From Gammaproteobacteria bacterium (GTDB lineage Bacteria > Pseudomonadota > Gammaproteobacteria > UBA1113), in assembly GCA_019752835.1 (NCBI GenBank), contig JAIELR010000232.1, positions 1-7,029 of the forward strand: a stretch of DNA of 7,029 bases, read 5' to 3'. This document shows positions 1-7,016 of this stretch, in pieces. Positions within the stretch are counted from its first letter, which is position 1. Every line of letters begins with the position of its first letter. Both the position numbers and the translations under genes were made by a program. The notes beneath the pieces were generated by a model. It saw only the letters and a program-made list of their open reading frames with translations, ran no database searches and was not told the origin of the DNA.

Positions 1-78
1 TGGGAGCGGTGTGAATTGAGAGGTTCATGCACCGTTCTGCGAGAGGCTGATGGGGAAGTTCCACCGGCCTACTCACCG
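1..78 (+). mobile_element. Group II intron, 3' end only (domains V and VI)
   Basis: Group II introns are self-splicing ribozymes and retroelements, usually encoding a reverse transcriptase/maturase in domain IV. Only the last two domains are inside the window. Domain V is the 34-nt hairpin at 4-37. Domain VI can be folded at 41-74: 41-43 pairs with 72-74 and 45-48 with 66-69, followed by an interrupted inner stem. A71 is left unpaired as the likely branch-point adenosine. The 3' splice junction should lie a few bases further on, about 76-79, but I cannot fix it without the uninterrupted target. The maturase and the 5' part would lie left of position 1, so completeness and activity cannot be judged. 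The subclass is not resolved from this fragment. Confidence 0.85.
4..37 (+). ncRNA. Group II intron domain V hairpin (catalytic core)
   Basis: The segment folds into the canonical domain V shape. The lower stem is 4-11 with 30-37, including a G6-U35 wobble. A two-base bulge lies at 28-29. The upper stem is 12-17 with 22-27, ending in two G-U pairs, and is capped by the GNRA tetraloop GAGA at 18-21. The catalytic triad AGC sits at 5-7. The total length of 34 nt and the bulge position are those expected of domain V, and the fold has no broken pairs, so this end of the intron has not visibly decayed. Confidence 0.88.
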
Positions 79-95
79 TTGACTTTACAAAACTC

Positions 96-196
96 AGCCC
101 CGTATTACGCGCTGTCTTTTAATCATATCTATTTGTGGGATTATCGAATAAGGTGTTGCTTCTATATTGAGCATATAAAGCGCTTTAATACGGGCT
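96..196. repeat. Imperfect inverted repeat, arms 96-113 and 179-196
   Basis: The left arm agccccgtattacgcgct (96-113) and the reverse complement of the right arm, agcccgtattaaagcgct (179-196), align with one single-base gap in each and one mismatch. About 65 bases separate the arms. No transposase gene or flanking target duplication is visible. It could be a small decayed insertion, a long-range hairpin in a transcript, or chance in low-complexity DNA. Confidence 0.4.
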
Positions 197-225
197 ACAC
201 TATTTTAAAAATACCCATGGATTCA

Positions 226-285
226 TCAGATATGGGCGATATCTTTTCCCACCGCATCCATTAAATTTCCATAAACTTGAATTTT
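226..285 (-). pseudogene. Remnant of a gmhB 3' end (duplicate of the gene at 3407-3943)
   Basis: Read on the minus strand, 285 to 226 encodes KIQVYGNLMDAVGKDIAHI and then a stop. The intact GmhB ends EIPVYRDLRDAVGKIAL and stop. Nine of 14 residues match across IQVYGNLMDAVGKD. At DNA level, 244-285 matches 3419-3460 at 34 of 42 positions without gaps, and mismatches fall often at third codon positions, as for a once-coding homologue. Upstream of the match the same frame meets a stop at 310-312 and no HAD motifs are present. An 8-base match (312-319 to 3479-3486) hints that the homology once went further, with a length change. The remnant has the same orientation as intact gmhB and lies about 3.2 kb from it, on the far side of the large gene. 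Confidence 0.72.
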
Positions 286-376
286 GAATGTTCTCCCTCC
301 TCCCCCTTGCTAAGAAGCGAGAAAATACACAAATGCCATCGTTTTTTTATGAAACAGCTCTAGAGTTGAGTATTAT

Positions 377-403
377 TTGACTTGCTGGATTTTTTTTGAT
401 AAC
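377..403 (+). promoter_or_regulatory. Possible weak sigma-70-like promoter for the 962-aa gene
   Basis: TTGACT at 377-382 matches five of six bases of a -35 box. GATAAC at 398-403 matches four of six of a -10 box, with a short 15-base spacer rich in T. It would give a leader of roughly 95 bases before the ATG at 507. In DNA this AT-rich such matches arise easily by chance. TATTAT at 371-376 is an alternative -10 without a good -35. I saw no convincing binding site for a two-component regulator. Confidence 0.22.
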
Positions 404-506
404 ATGCCCTGTTCAAATTAAGCGCAACCACCCTTTTTCATTGAAAACAGTTTTGTATTCATTTAGGGCGTTACTAACAGACTGCAGGTATAAGAGAAAA
501 ATAAAA

Positions 507-3395
507 ATGATTATTGATAAACCACTCACGCTAGATCTATATTCGGATAAATTATATAACGCGATTCAAAACAAGGATCCTCAACTTAAAGAAACTTTTG
601 AAACCTACGTTAAAACCTATCATGATGATTTGGACGCCACACGTCATGTCTTAGCTGCTCGTAACAATCAAACATTTATTCCTGCTATTCATGACTTTAT
701 GACAGATGAATTTTTTGAGAATATTTCGGATTATTTAGATCTTATTCTTATGAATAAAGATCTTGATGAAAAAATAAAGAATTTTTTATTAAAAGCGGCA
801 TATCTTCATCAGCCTGCATTATACTCTGCAATACAGAGTCATTCACTATTTGTGATTTCGGTTTATATGCAAAAAATTATTCGATCGACACTCAGTCAAG
901 CGTCGAAATTAGAACTACTTCAAGCAACTACTTATTCTATACCAGGATGGCCTGATGCGTTTTTTGATTTGTTTACAAATGAGCATACCGTCCAAATTTT
1001 ATTATATGCCGAGGAGGTTCTTGATGCTGACTATGAGCATTTAAGTAACGCTGTAAAAGAAGCGCTTTTAAGTGCAAAGTGCAATAATATGACGGTATTA
1101 GATTCAGGAATTAAGCAAGGTTTATATACCTTAGTCTTGCTTGTGGCGGAGTTAATTTTAACGGCTTCAAAATTAGGCCTTCAAGAGAAACTAAATCTCG
1201 TACAAGCCTTAGATAATATACCGGTGAGTAAACTCAATGATGAGGAAAAGCTACTTTGGGATAGCGTTTGTCAACTCAGAGCGCAATGCCAAGAACAAAT
1301 GCAGAATTTACATACTAACTCTTCAACGTTACCTGCTGAAAGCAATATGATTGAAGATGAATTTGGTGTACTTCGAGACACAGTACTGCTAAGGATCATG
1401 TACTATGCGGCTCTCTTTGACTTTGAGGAAGAGATACAATCCAATTCAGCTTTCTTTAAAAGTTTTTCAGATGTTTTTTTTATAAATGGAAAGAAATTGG
1501 CCCTTAATGAGTTTCGCAATCAATATATACAAAATATACAAAATGATGATGGAGAGAGCGAATTAACTTTATTTAAGTCAGCATTCCGGTCATTTTTGGA
1601 TAAAGAGTCTGTGGATAATGACACTAATAAAATAGTAACACAGGCTATTGTTGATATTGAATATATCGAAAATAATTTCAGCACAGAAAAAAGTTACAAT
1701 GATTTTTATCACTTGTTTTTCTTTTTAAACAAGTTAGTTACTCTGGAAATAGATATGCCGTCTAATCCTCCGGAGTTGAGTGAACTCAAAGATATAATTT
1801 TCAATTATTACTATTGTCAAAGTACGCAAAATTATACTCAGGATTTAAAGTACCTTAAAAAAATTTTAGATAATAAGAAAAATATAAATTTATTAAATTC
1901 AGAAAAGCTTAAGTCAGAATTGAGCGCATTGTTAAAAGATGTGCTAAATGTCTGTTTTAGGTTTAAAAAATATAATAACAATAATAGTCCAAGTCATGAT
2001 TTAATTAAGCAGTTTTTTTGGGTAATCAGTAAACTGTCCGTAGTAGAAAATGAAAATAATATTTTTTGCGTTCCCAATTCTGAGTGTAGAGATAAGGCTC
2101 TTAATCTCGTATCAACCCATTTCATTTCTCCGTTGCTTTCAAAAATACCCCAAATAAAACAAAATAGAGCTATACTTAAGAAACGAAAATCAGAGTTGAA
2201 TGATGGGTCGGATTTTAAACGTCAAAAAATAAATAATAATTTAAATCAGAATAAAGTATCTATTAATTTTGAAACGTTAATCATCAACCTCTTTCAAGAA
2301 AGTTTTGAGAGCTTGAGTCATTTTCAAAATTTTTATGACACATATGAATGGATATTGACAGAAGACCCAGATAATTGTATGGCTTTTAAGGTAATACAAG
2401 TTGATATTAATGCCTCATTAATCGCGATTAGTTTAGAAATTACTCGTGCAATGAAAATAGCTGAGGTCAATAATGTCAATCAGTTCATTGAGTTTGCGGC
2501 AGAGATTACGAGTATTAGATATAGTATTCTACGACTTTTAGCTCAAGAAGAGTTGACGAGTCATGATTATGATTTTTTTTGTGATTTCATGAAAAATCAT
2601 ATTAAACCCTGTATAGATAGCTATTTACGATTACAGAAAGAATTATTTTCTCGATTGGATGCAAATGCAGTAGGCGAGGAAATTTTAAATAATAATATTC
2701 ATAGTGATCACGTGCTTCAGGAAAAAAATGGAATAACACTCTCTGAGTTTTCTCAAAATGAAAATAGCACTTCTTTTCTTGATGCCATGTTGAACTATCT
2801 TAAGAGTGACACATATGTGTTTGCAACACTTAGGGATTTAATATGTGATAATTTTTTTGTTTTTCCTGAAAATGATGGAGAGCATGAGAGTCATGAAGAT
2901 TTTATTAGTGTAAAAGACGAAATTTTTGATAAAATGCGAGCTATTTCAATGGGGTTTAACGATTGGATTAATGGGGCAGTTAATAACTCAAAAAATATAT
3001 CACCTAACTTATCAGTTGAAATTTCCAGTTTTAATGAAAAAATAAATTCTTTATCTAAACCTGAGTCGGGCGATATTTATTCTAATTGCAATGATTTATT
3101 TCATAACTTTTTTAGAATGTTTTTTGATAAGTACAAAGAATCTATCGAGCAAAATGAAGACGATAATGAAATGAAAGGCGTTGAAGAGACAAGTGCCGAA
3201 ACTACGTTAAATATAAAACCAATTAGTCATGAAAAATCACCCAAATTACAGGTGGATTTAAACAGTAATTTTTTTGGAAGTCCAAAATATTCAATAAATG
3301 AAAATGCTTGGAATCAGAATGATGAAATCACCGATTTTATCGATTTTGGTAGTGAGAGTGATGCCGGAAATTTCTCTGAGCTAGATATGGGATAG
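507..3395 (+). CDS. Large effector-like protein of unknown function: ankyrin-like repeats, NLS-like cluster, acidic tail
   Basis: I cannot assign this 962-residue protein to a named family. The ATG at 507 is chosen over a TTG at 396 because AAGAGA lies 9 bases upstream and the extra 37 residues look non-coding (several Cys, basic, no family-like pattern). Residues about 14-240 show five degenerate units of 41-50 residues, each starting near an LYxAIQ-like helix and ending in LLxAK-like residues (L49AAR, L95KAA, L138QAT, L188SAK, V232QAL). They resemble ankyrin-like helical repeats of Legionellales proteins. Residues 245-550 and 580-880 are mostly helical-looking, Asn/Ile/Lys-rich and soluble. 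I see no signal peptide, membrane span or catalytic motif. Residues 558-574 (KKRKSELNDGSDFKRQK) fit a bipartite nuclear localisation signal. The last 24 residues have eight acidic, three Phe and no basic residues, and an acidic patch lies at 881-895. These suit a type IV-secreted host effector, but that is inference. The gene is AT-rich: a spot count at 3241-3300 gave 16 of 60 G+C, against 34 of 60 at 6721-6780 in glyQ. Acquisition by transfer is plausible. Confidence 0.82.
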   Translation: MIIDKPLTLDLYSDKLYNAIQNKDPQLKETFETYVKTYHDDLDATRHVLAARNNQTFIPAIHDFMTDEFFENISDYLDLILMNKDLDEKIKNFLLKAAYLHQPALYSAIQSHSLFVISVYMQKIIRSTLSQASKLELLQATTYSIPGWPDAFFDLFTNEHTVQILLYAEEVLDADYEHLSNAVKEALLSAKCNNMTVLDSGIKQGLYTLVLLVAELILTASKLGLQEKLNLVQALDNIPVSKLNDEEKLLWDSVCQLRAQCQEQMQNLHTNSSTLPAESNMIEDEFGVLRDTVLLRIMYYAALFDFEEEIQSNSAFFKSFSDVFFINGKKLALNEFRNQYIQNIQNDDGESELTLFKSAFRSFLDKESVDNDTNKIVTQAIVDIEYIENNFSTEKSYNDFYHLFFFLNKLVTLEIDMPSNPPELSELKDIIFNYYYCQSTQNYTQDLKYLKKILDNKKNINLLNSEKLKSELSALLKDVLNVCFRFKKYNNNNSPSHDLIKQFFWVISKLSVVENENNIFCVPNSECRDKALNLVSTHFISPLLSKIPQIKQNRAILKKRKSELNDGSDFKRQKINNNLNQNKVSINFETLIINLFQESFESLSHFQNFYDTYEWILTEDPDNCMAFKVIQVDINASLIAISLEITRAMKIAEVNNVNQFIEFAAEITSIRYSILRLLAQEELTSHDYDFFCDFMKNHIKPCIDSYLRLQKELFSRLDANAVGEEILNNNIHSDHVLQEKNGITLSEFSQNENSTSFLDAMLNYLKSDTYVFATLRDLICDNFFVFPENDGEHESHEDFISVKDEIFDKMRAISMGFNDWINGAVNNSKNISPNLSVEISSFNEKINSLSKPESGDIYSNCNDLFHNFFRMFFDKYKESIEQNEDDNEMKGVEETSAETTLNIKPISHEKSPKLQVDLNSNFFGSPKYSINENAWNQNDEITDFIDFGSESDAGNFSELDMG

Positions 3396-3406
3396 AATGT
3401 CTCTTT

Positions 3407-3943
3407 TTAGAGAGCTATTTTCCCCACTGCATCCCTTAAATCACGATAAACTGGAATTTCTGGCTCATTCGTCAACTCAAGAAGCGTTTTCTCCCCATTT
3501 CCCGTCAATACCAAGACGGGCTTTGCCCCCGCTGTCTGTGCAGCAACAATATCTCGATAACTATCACCAATCGCAAACACATCATTCAACGTACATTGGT
3601 AATGCTCTGCAATTTGTAATAGTAATCCGGGCCTGGGTTTGCGACAAGGGCAATCATCCTCGGGCACATGAGGACAAATGGCAAAAAAATCGATATGTCC
3701 GCTGATTAATGCTAATTGATCTTGTAATTTTTGATGAATGGCATCGAGAGTTACCCGGTTATAAAGACCACGACTGATCCCCGATTGATTCGTTGCAACC
3801 GCAACCGTATAACCCGCTTGATTCAATTTTACAATTGCCCCGAGGCTGCCCGGCAACGCCACCCATTCATCAGGTGATTTAATAAAATCTGGCGAGTCGG
3901 CGTTAATGACCCCGTCTCTGTCTAATATAATTAATTTCAGCAT
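3407..3943 (-). CDS. gmhB: D-glycero-D-manno-heptose 1,7-bisphosphate 7-phosphatase (HAD family)
   Basis: A cytoplasmic HAD-superfamily phosphatase that removes the C7 phosphate of heptose bisphosphate during synthesis of ADP-heptose, the LPS inner-core sugar donor. The 178 residues carry all HAD motifs: DRDGVIN with D8 (nucleophile) and D10 (acid/base), TNQSG with T51, K102 in CRKPRPG, and GDSYRD with D127 and D131 for magnesium. A zinc site is formed by C90, H92, C98 and C100. The loop between H92 and C98 has only five residues, shorter than in E. coli GmhB and like the HisB N-terminal phosphatase. Histidinol-phosphate phosphatase is therefore the main alternative. Position after glyQ-glyS, as in Pseudomonas, favours gmhB. 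The start lies 6 bp after the glyS stop with no strong Shine-Dalgarno, which suggests translational coupling. The stop is 11 bp from that of the convergent large gene. Confidence 0.9.
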   Translation of the reverse strand: MLKLIILDRDGVINADSPDFIKSPDEWVALPGSLGAIVKLNQAGYTVAVATNQSGISRGLYNRVTLDAIHQKLQDQLALISGHIDFFAICPHVPEDDCPCRKPRPGLLLQIAEHYQCTLNDVFAIGDSYRDIVAAQTAGAKPVLVLTGNGEKTLLELTNEPEIPVYRDLRDAVGKIAL

Positions 3944-3949
3944 GATTTA

Positions 3950-6058
3950 TTAAGACTGAAGCAATGAAACATCGGCTACATAGAGAAACAGCTGGCGTAT
4001 ATCACGTAAAAGTGCCAGTCGATTTTTCTTTATAGCGGGATCATCGACGAGTACCATCACTTGATCAAAAAACACATCAATGGGGTCGCGCAATTGTGCC
4101 CATATTTGCAATAATTCCAGGTAATTTTTGTTTTTTCGCGCTGTTTCTGCTTTTTTTAACACCGATTCAAGAGCGGCATCTAAGGCTTTTTCAGCAGCCT
4201 CAGTAACCAACAAGTCGTGATCTCGTTTGAGAATACCGGCATCAGCATCAAGTAAACCCTCTTGTTTAAGTATGCCGCTGACACGTTTATTGGCTGCTAT
4301 CAAGGCACTGCTCTCAGGTAAGCTTATAAATTGTTGCACTACGTTGATTCTGGCATCAATATCCAGCAGGTTAATGGGTTTATTAAGATTGATAGCATGA
4401 GTGTTAATCACAGCATTGATAATATCCGTTGATATATTTTTATTGTTATACCAAGCATATAAACGCCCAATAATAAAATCAGTTACTTCTAGTTTCGTGT
4501 TGTTATTAGTTAATAAATCACCGTAATCTTGGCAGGATTTATGAATTAACAAGCTGAGATCAAGATTTAAGCCTTTTTCTAGGATAATTCGTAAGATGCC
4601 AAGCGCTGCACGTCGTAAACCAAAAGGGTCTTTTTCACCTGTTGGTGCTTGATTAATGCCAAAAATGCCGACGAGGGTATCGATTCGATCGGCAATAGCA
4701 ATGATGCAGCCTATCACTGTATCAGGCAATTGATCGCCGGCAAAACGTGGTAAATAATGCTCTTTAATAGCTAGTGCAACGGATTCGGGTTCATTTTGTT
4801 GAAGAGCGTAATAATAACCCGCAATACCTTGCAGTTCGGGAAACTCACCAACCATATTAGTCATTAAATCCGCTTTACAATATTTCGCAGCATGCTCAAC
4901 GTGATTGCACGCAGTTGCGTCAAAATCTAAATTTTCCGCAATAAACATGGCCAATTTATAAATGCGATCAGTCTTATCATAAATAGTACCCAATTTCGTT
5001 TGAAAAATGACTGTCTTCAAGCGTGCCGTATAATCTATCAGCGGTGATTTTATATCGGTTTTATAAAAAAACTCTGCATCAGACAAGCGTGCCGCCATCA
5101 CGCGTTCATTGCCTTGAATAACGCGCGCTGAATCTTGGCTTTCAATATTGCTGATGGTAATAAAATAGGGCGCCAATGTCCCATTCTGTTTAAGCAATGC
5201 AAACGATTTTTGATGACTCTCCATTGCTGAAATTAAAGCTTCTTTGGGGACATCGAGAAATCGTGGATTAAACTCGCAAAGCAATGCAACAGGCCATTCG
5301 ACTAACGCGGTTACTTCATCTAATAATGCATCTGATTCATGGATATGAAGATTCAGTTGCTGCATTTGTGCGAGCAGATGTGAACGAATAGTTTGTTGCC
5401 GTTTCTCAAAATCAGGAACAACATAGGCTGCTTCTAATGCCGATTCATAGTCATCAGGATGACTTAACGCAATCGATGCTGGCGCATGAAAACGATGTCC
5501 AAAGGTGTTGCGTCCCGCCGTGTGACCCATGATATTCGCGGGCAATGTTTCATTGCCGTAGAGCAAAACGACCCAATGCACAGGTCGCACAAACTCTACG
5601 TTGCCGTTGCCCCAGCGCATGCGCTTAGCAATGGGAAGCTTCGCCAGGGCATCAGCAATAAGGCTTGGTATCAGCTCCGCGACCGATTTGCCGACTTCAT
5701 ATTTTTCAATCCAAACGTAATTATCACGTTGGATTAATTGATCTGCTTGCGCATTGATGCCGCGCAAAAAACCTTCGCAAGCGCGCGTAGGTTTGCCTTG
5801 CTCATCAAAAGCTGCGGAAATACTCGGGCCTCGCTTCTCTGTGGTACGATCGTCTTGATAAGGTGCAAGATCAATAACCTTAAGTGCCAAACGCCGTGGT
5901 GTGGCATAAGGTTTGATCTCTTTGAAGTTCAGACCAGCTTGTTTTAAGTCCTCACAGAGCAACGATTGAAAGCTATCTGATAATTTCTTTAAGGTTTTTG
6001 GCGGCAGTTCTTCGGTGCCTATCTCTATAAGAAGAGGGGCTGGATTTTTTATTTGCAT
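3950..6058 (-). CDS. glyS: Glycyl-tRNA synthetase beta subunit
   Basis: The beta subunit of the bacterial alpha2-beta2 glycyl-tRNA synthetase. It binds and recognises tRNA-Gly, while the alpha subunit holds the aminoacylation site. It acts in the cytoplasm. At 702 residues it is slightly longer than E. coli GlyS (689) and collinear with it. The N terminus has the family signature [15 protein letters not shown] (about 9-23), followed by [19 protein letters not shown] and [11 protein letters not shown]. The middle carries the HD-like region ([17 protein letters not shown], near 385-402) and [20 protein letters not shown] (near 475-495). The C-terminal part (about 590-702) is the DALR-like anticodon-binding domain and ends in [10 protein letters not shown] and [13 protein letters not shown], as in E. 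coli. The start overlaps the glyQ stop by 10 bp. AGGA (complement at 6067-6070), 8 bases upstream, lies inside glyQ. I see no frameshift or missing region. Confidence 0.98.
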   Translation of the reverse strand: MQIKNPAPLLIEIGTEELPPKTLKKLSDSFQSLLCEDLKQAGLNFKEIKPYATPRRLALKVIDLAPYQDDRTTEKRGPSISAAFDEQGKPTRACEGFLRGINAQADQLIQRDNYVWIEKYEVGKSVAELIPSLIADALAKLPIAKRMRWGNGNVEFVRPVHWVVLLYGNETLPANIMGHTAGRNTFGHRFHAPASIALSHPDDYESALEAAYVVPDFEKRQQTIRSHLLAQMQQLNLHIHESDALLDEVTALVEWPVALLCEFNPRFLDVPKEALISAMESHQKSFALLKQNGTLAPYFITISNIESQDSARVIQGNERVMAARLSDAEFFYKTDIKSPLIDYTARLKTVIFQTKLGTIYDKTDRIYKLAMFIAENLDFDATACNHVEHAAKYCKADLMTNMVGEFPELQGIAGYYYALQQNEPESVALAIKEHYLPRFAGDQLPDTVIGCIIAIADRIDTLVGIFGINQAPTGEKDPFGLRRAALGILRIILEKGLNLDLSLLIHKSCQDYGDLLTNNNTKLEVTDFIIGRLYAWYNNKNISTDIINAVINTHAINLNKPINLLDIDARINVVQQFISLPESSALIAANKRVSGILKQEGLLDADAGILKRDHDLLVTEAAEKALDAALESVLKKAETARKNKNYLELLQIWAQLRDPIDVFFDQVMVLVDDPAIKKNRLALLRDIRQLFLYVADVSLLQS

Positions 6059-6948
6059 AAGGGGAATCCTAATTTTTCGCGGGACTCATAATAGTTTTGA
6101 GCAACCAGACAAGTTAATGCGCGAACACGTAAAATAAAACGTTGTCGTTCAGTGACGGAGATGGCGTGTCGGGCATCCAATAAGTTGAAAGCATGCGACG
6201 CTTTTAATGCCATTTCGTAAGCGGGTAGTGGCAGGTTAATGGCCAGTAGCGCCTTCGTCTGTTGTTCATAATGATCAAAAGCGTTGAGTAAGGCAGATGT
6301 GTCAGCATGCTCAAAATTATAAGCAGACATTTCCACTTCATTTTGATGAAAAATATCGCCATAGGTCACAGTTCCTTGCGGACCACGCGTCCAGACTAAA
6401 TCATACATACTATCCACGCCCTGCATATACATCGCAATACGTTCTAAACCGTAGGTGATTTCACCGGTAACTGGCTTGCAATCAAGGCCACCCACCTGTT
6501 GAAAATAGGTAAACTGAGTCACTTCCATACCATTTTGCCAAATTTCCCAGCCTAAACCCCAAGCGCCTAAGGTTGGTGATTCCCAATTGTCTTCCACCAG
6601 CCGTATATCATCTTTAAGCGTGTCGACACCTAAGTGACGTAAAGAGTCGATATATAAATCGATAATATTATCGGGTGACGGTTTTAAGACTACTTGAAAC
6701 TGATAATAGTGTTGTCCCCGGTTGGGATTTTCACCGTAACGGCCATCTTTAGGGCGACGGCAGGGTTGCACAAAAGCCGCTCGCCAAGGTTCAGGACCGA
6801 TGGCACGTAAAAATGTCGCCGTGTTAAAAGTGCCCGCGCCAATTTCCATATCGAGCGGTTGTAAAATGACGCAGCCTTGCTCTGCCCAATAGTGTTGCAG
6901 GGCTTGAATCATGCCTTGGAAGGTTGAAAGATCGTAGGTGTTTTTCAT
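6049..6948 (-). CDS. glyQ: Glycyl-tRNA synthetase alpha subunit
   Basis: The catalytic class II subunit of tetrameric glycyl-tRNA synthetase. It activates glycine with ATP and transfers it to tRNA-Gly together with GlyS. The 299 residues match the usual size (E. coli 303). Visible signatures are [18 protein letters not shown] (9-26), [11 protein letters not shown] (30-40), the motif 2 region [14 protein letters not shown] (64-77) followed by [26 protein letters not shown] (near 134-152), and the motif 3 region [13 protein letters not shown] (near 159-171). [17 protein letters not shown] sits near the C terminus. The ATG at 6948 fits the E. coli start within one residue. No clear Shine-Dalgarno precedes it (the leader ends in a run of T). 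It is the first gene of the glyQ-glyS-gmhB operon. Confidence 0.98.
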   Translation of the reverse strand: MKNTYDLSTFQGMIQALQHYWAEQGCVILQPLDMEIGAGTFNTATFLRAIGPEPWRAAFVQPCRRPKDGRYGENPNRGQHYYQFQVVLKPSPDNIIDLYIDSLRHLGVDTLKDDIRLVEDNWESPTLGAWGLGWEIWQNGMEVTQFTYFQQVGGLDCKPVTGEITYGLERIAMYMQGVDSMYDLVWTRGPQGTVTYGDIFHQNEVEMSAYNFEHADTSALLNAFDHYEQQTKALLAINLPLPAYEMALKASHAFNLLDARHAISVTERQRFILRVRALTCLVAQNYYESREKLGFPLCK

Positions 6949-6985
6949 AAAAATAGTCGGTAGTTGGTTGTGTTAAGAAGAGAAT

Positions 6986-7016
6986 TATATATCATTTGCA
7001 TTTCAATTGCTCACAA
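6986..7016 (-). promoter_or_regulatory. Likely promoter of the glyQ-glyS-gmhB operon
   Basis: On the minus strand, TTGTGA (7016-7011) is followed after 19 bases by TATATA (6991-6986). TATATA is preceded by TGA, giving an extended -10 of the form TGnTATATA. TATAAT at 6989-6984 overlaps it but would need a 21-base spacer. Transcription would begin near 6978-6980, giving a leader of about 30 bases. That is too short for a T-box or other riboswitch, and none is visible. No other gene lies in the 81 bases to the window edge. Confidence 0.45.

Larger units (their letters stand above)
79..506. other. Gene-free stretch between group II intron and the large gene
   Basis: I find no intact coding region here. 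Reading frames that cross it run through the intron RNA domain or antisense to the gmhB remnant and have no family-like sequence. It contains an imperfect inverted repeat (arms about 96-113 and 179-196), a gmhB 3'-end remnant on the minus strand (226-285), an 18-base pyrimidine run at 291-308, and the AT-rich leader of the 507-3395 gene with one weak promoter-like pair. The rest appears to be decayed or untranslated sequence. Confidence 0.6.

Noticed and set aside
16..264. Open frame of 82 codons on the + strand
   Set aside because: It runs through the group II domain V and VI RNA, across gene-free sequence and antisense to the gmhB remnant. It has no ribosome binding site and no family-like sequence.
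291..308. Eighteen-base pyrimidine run (purine-rich on the minus strand) as a regulatory or quadruplex site
   Set aside because: The minus strand lacks four G-runs of three or more and has no start codon of a real gene behind it. It is simple sequence in decayed DNA.
396..506. Upstream TTG start giving the large protein 37 more residues
   Set aside because: TTG is a weak start and the added segment is unlike the rest of the protein. The ATG at 507 has AAGAGA 9 bases upstream and begins the first repeat region.
286..3406. Complete integrative element or defence island between the two gmhB ends
   Set aside because: Only one gene is present, with no integrase, transposase, nuclease or partner gene. 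There is not enough to call a system, so the boundary observation is kept only as a finding.
3400..3413. Small hairpin TCTCT-TTTT-AGAGA as a bidirectional terminator between the convergent genes
   Set aside because: The stem has only five pairs, three of them A-T, and no proper T-tract follows directly. It is too weak to call.
3397..3705. Open frame on the + strand opposite gmhB
   Set aside because: It lies fully antisense to gmhB, whose HAD motifs are intact, so it is a shadow of that gene.
5486..5947. Two open frames on the + strand opposite glyS
   Set aside because: Both are antisense to well-conserved N-terminal glyS sequence and show no independent coding character.
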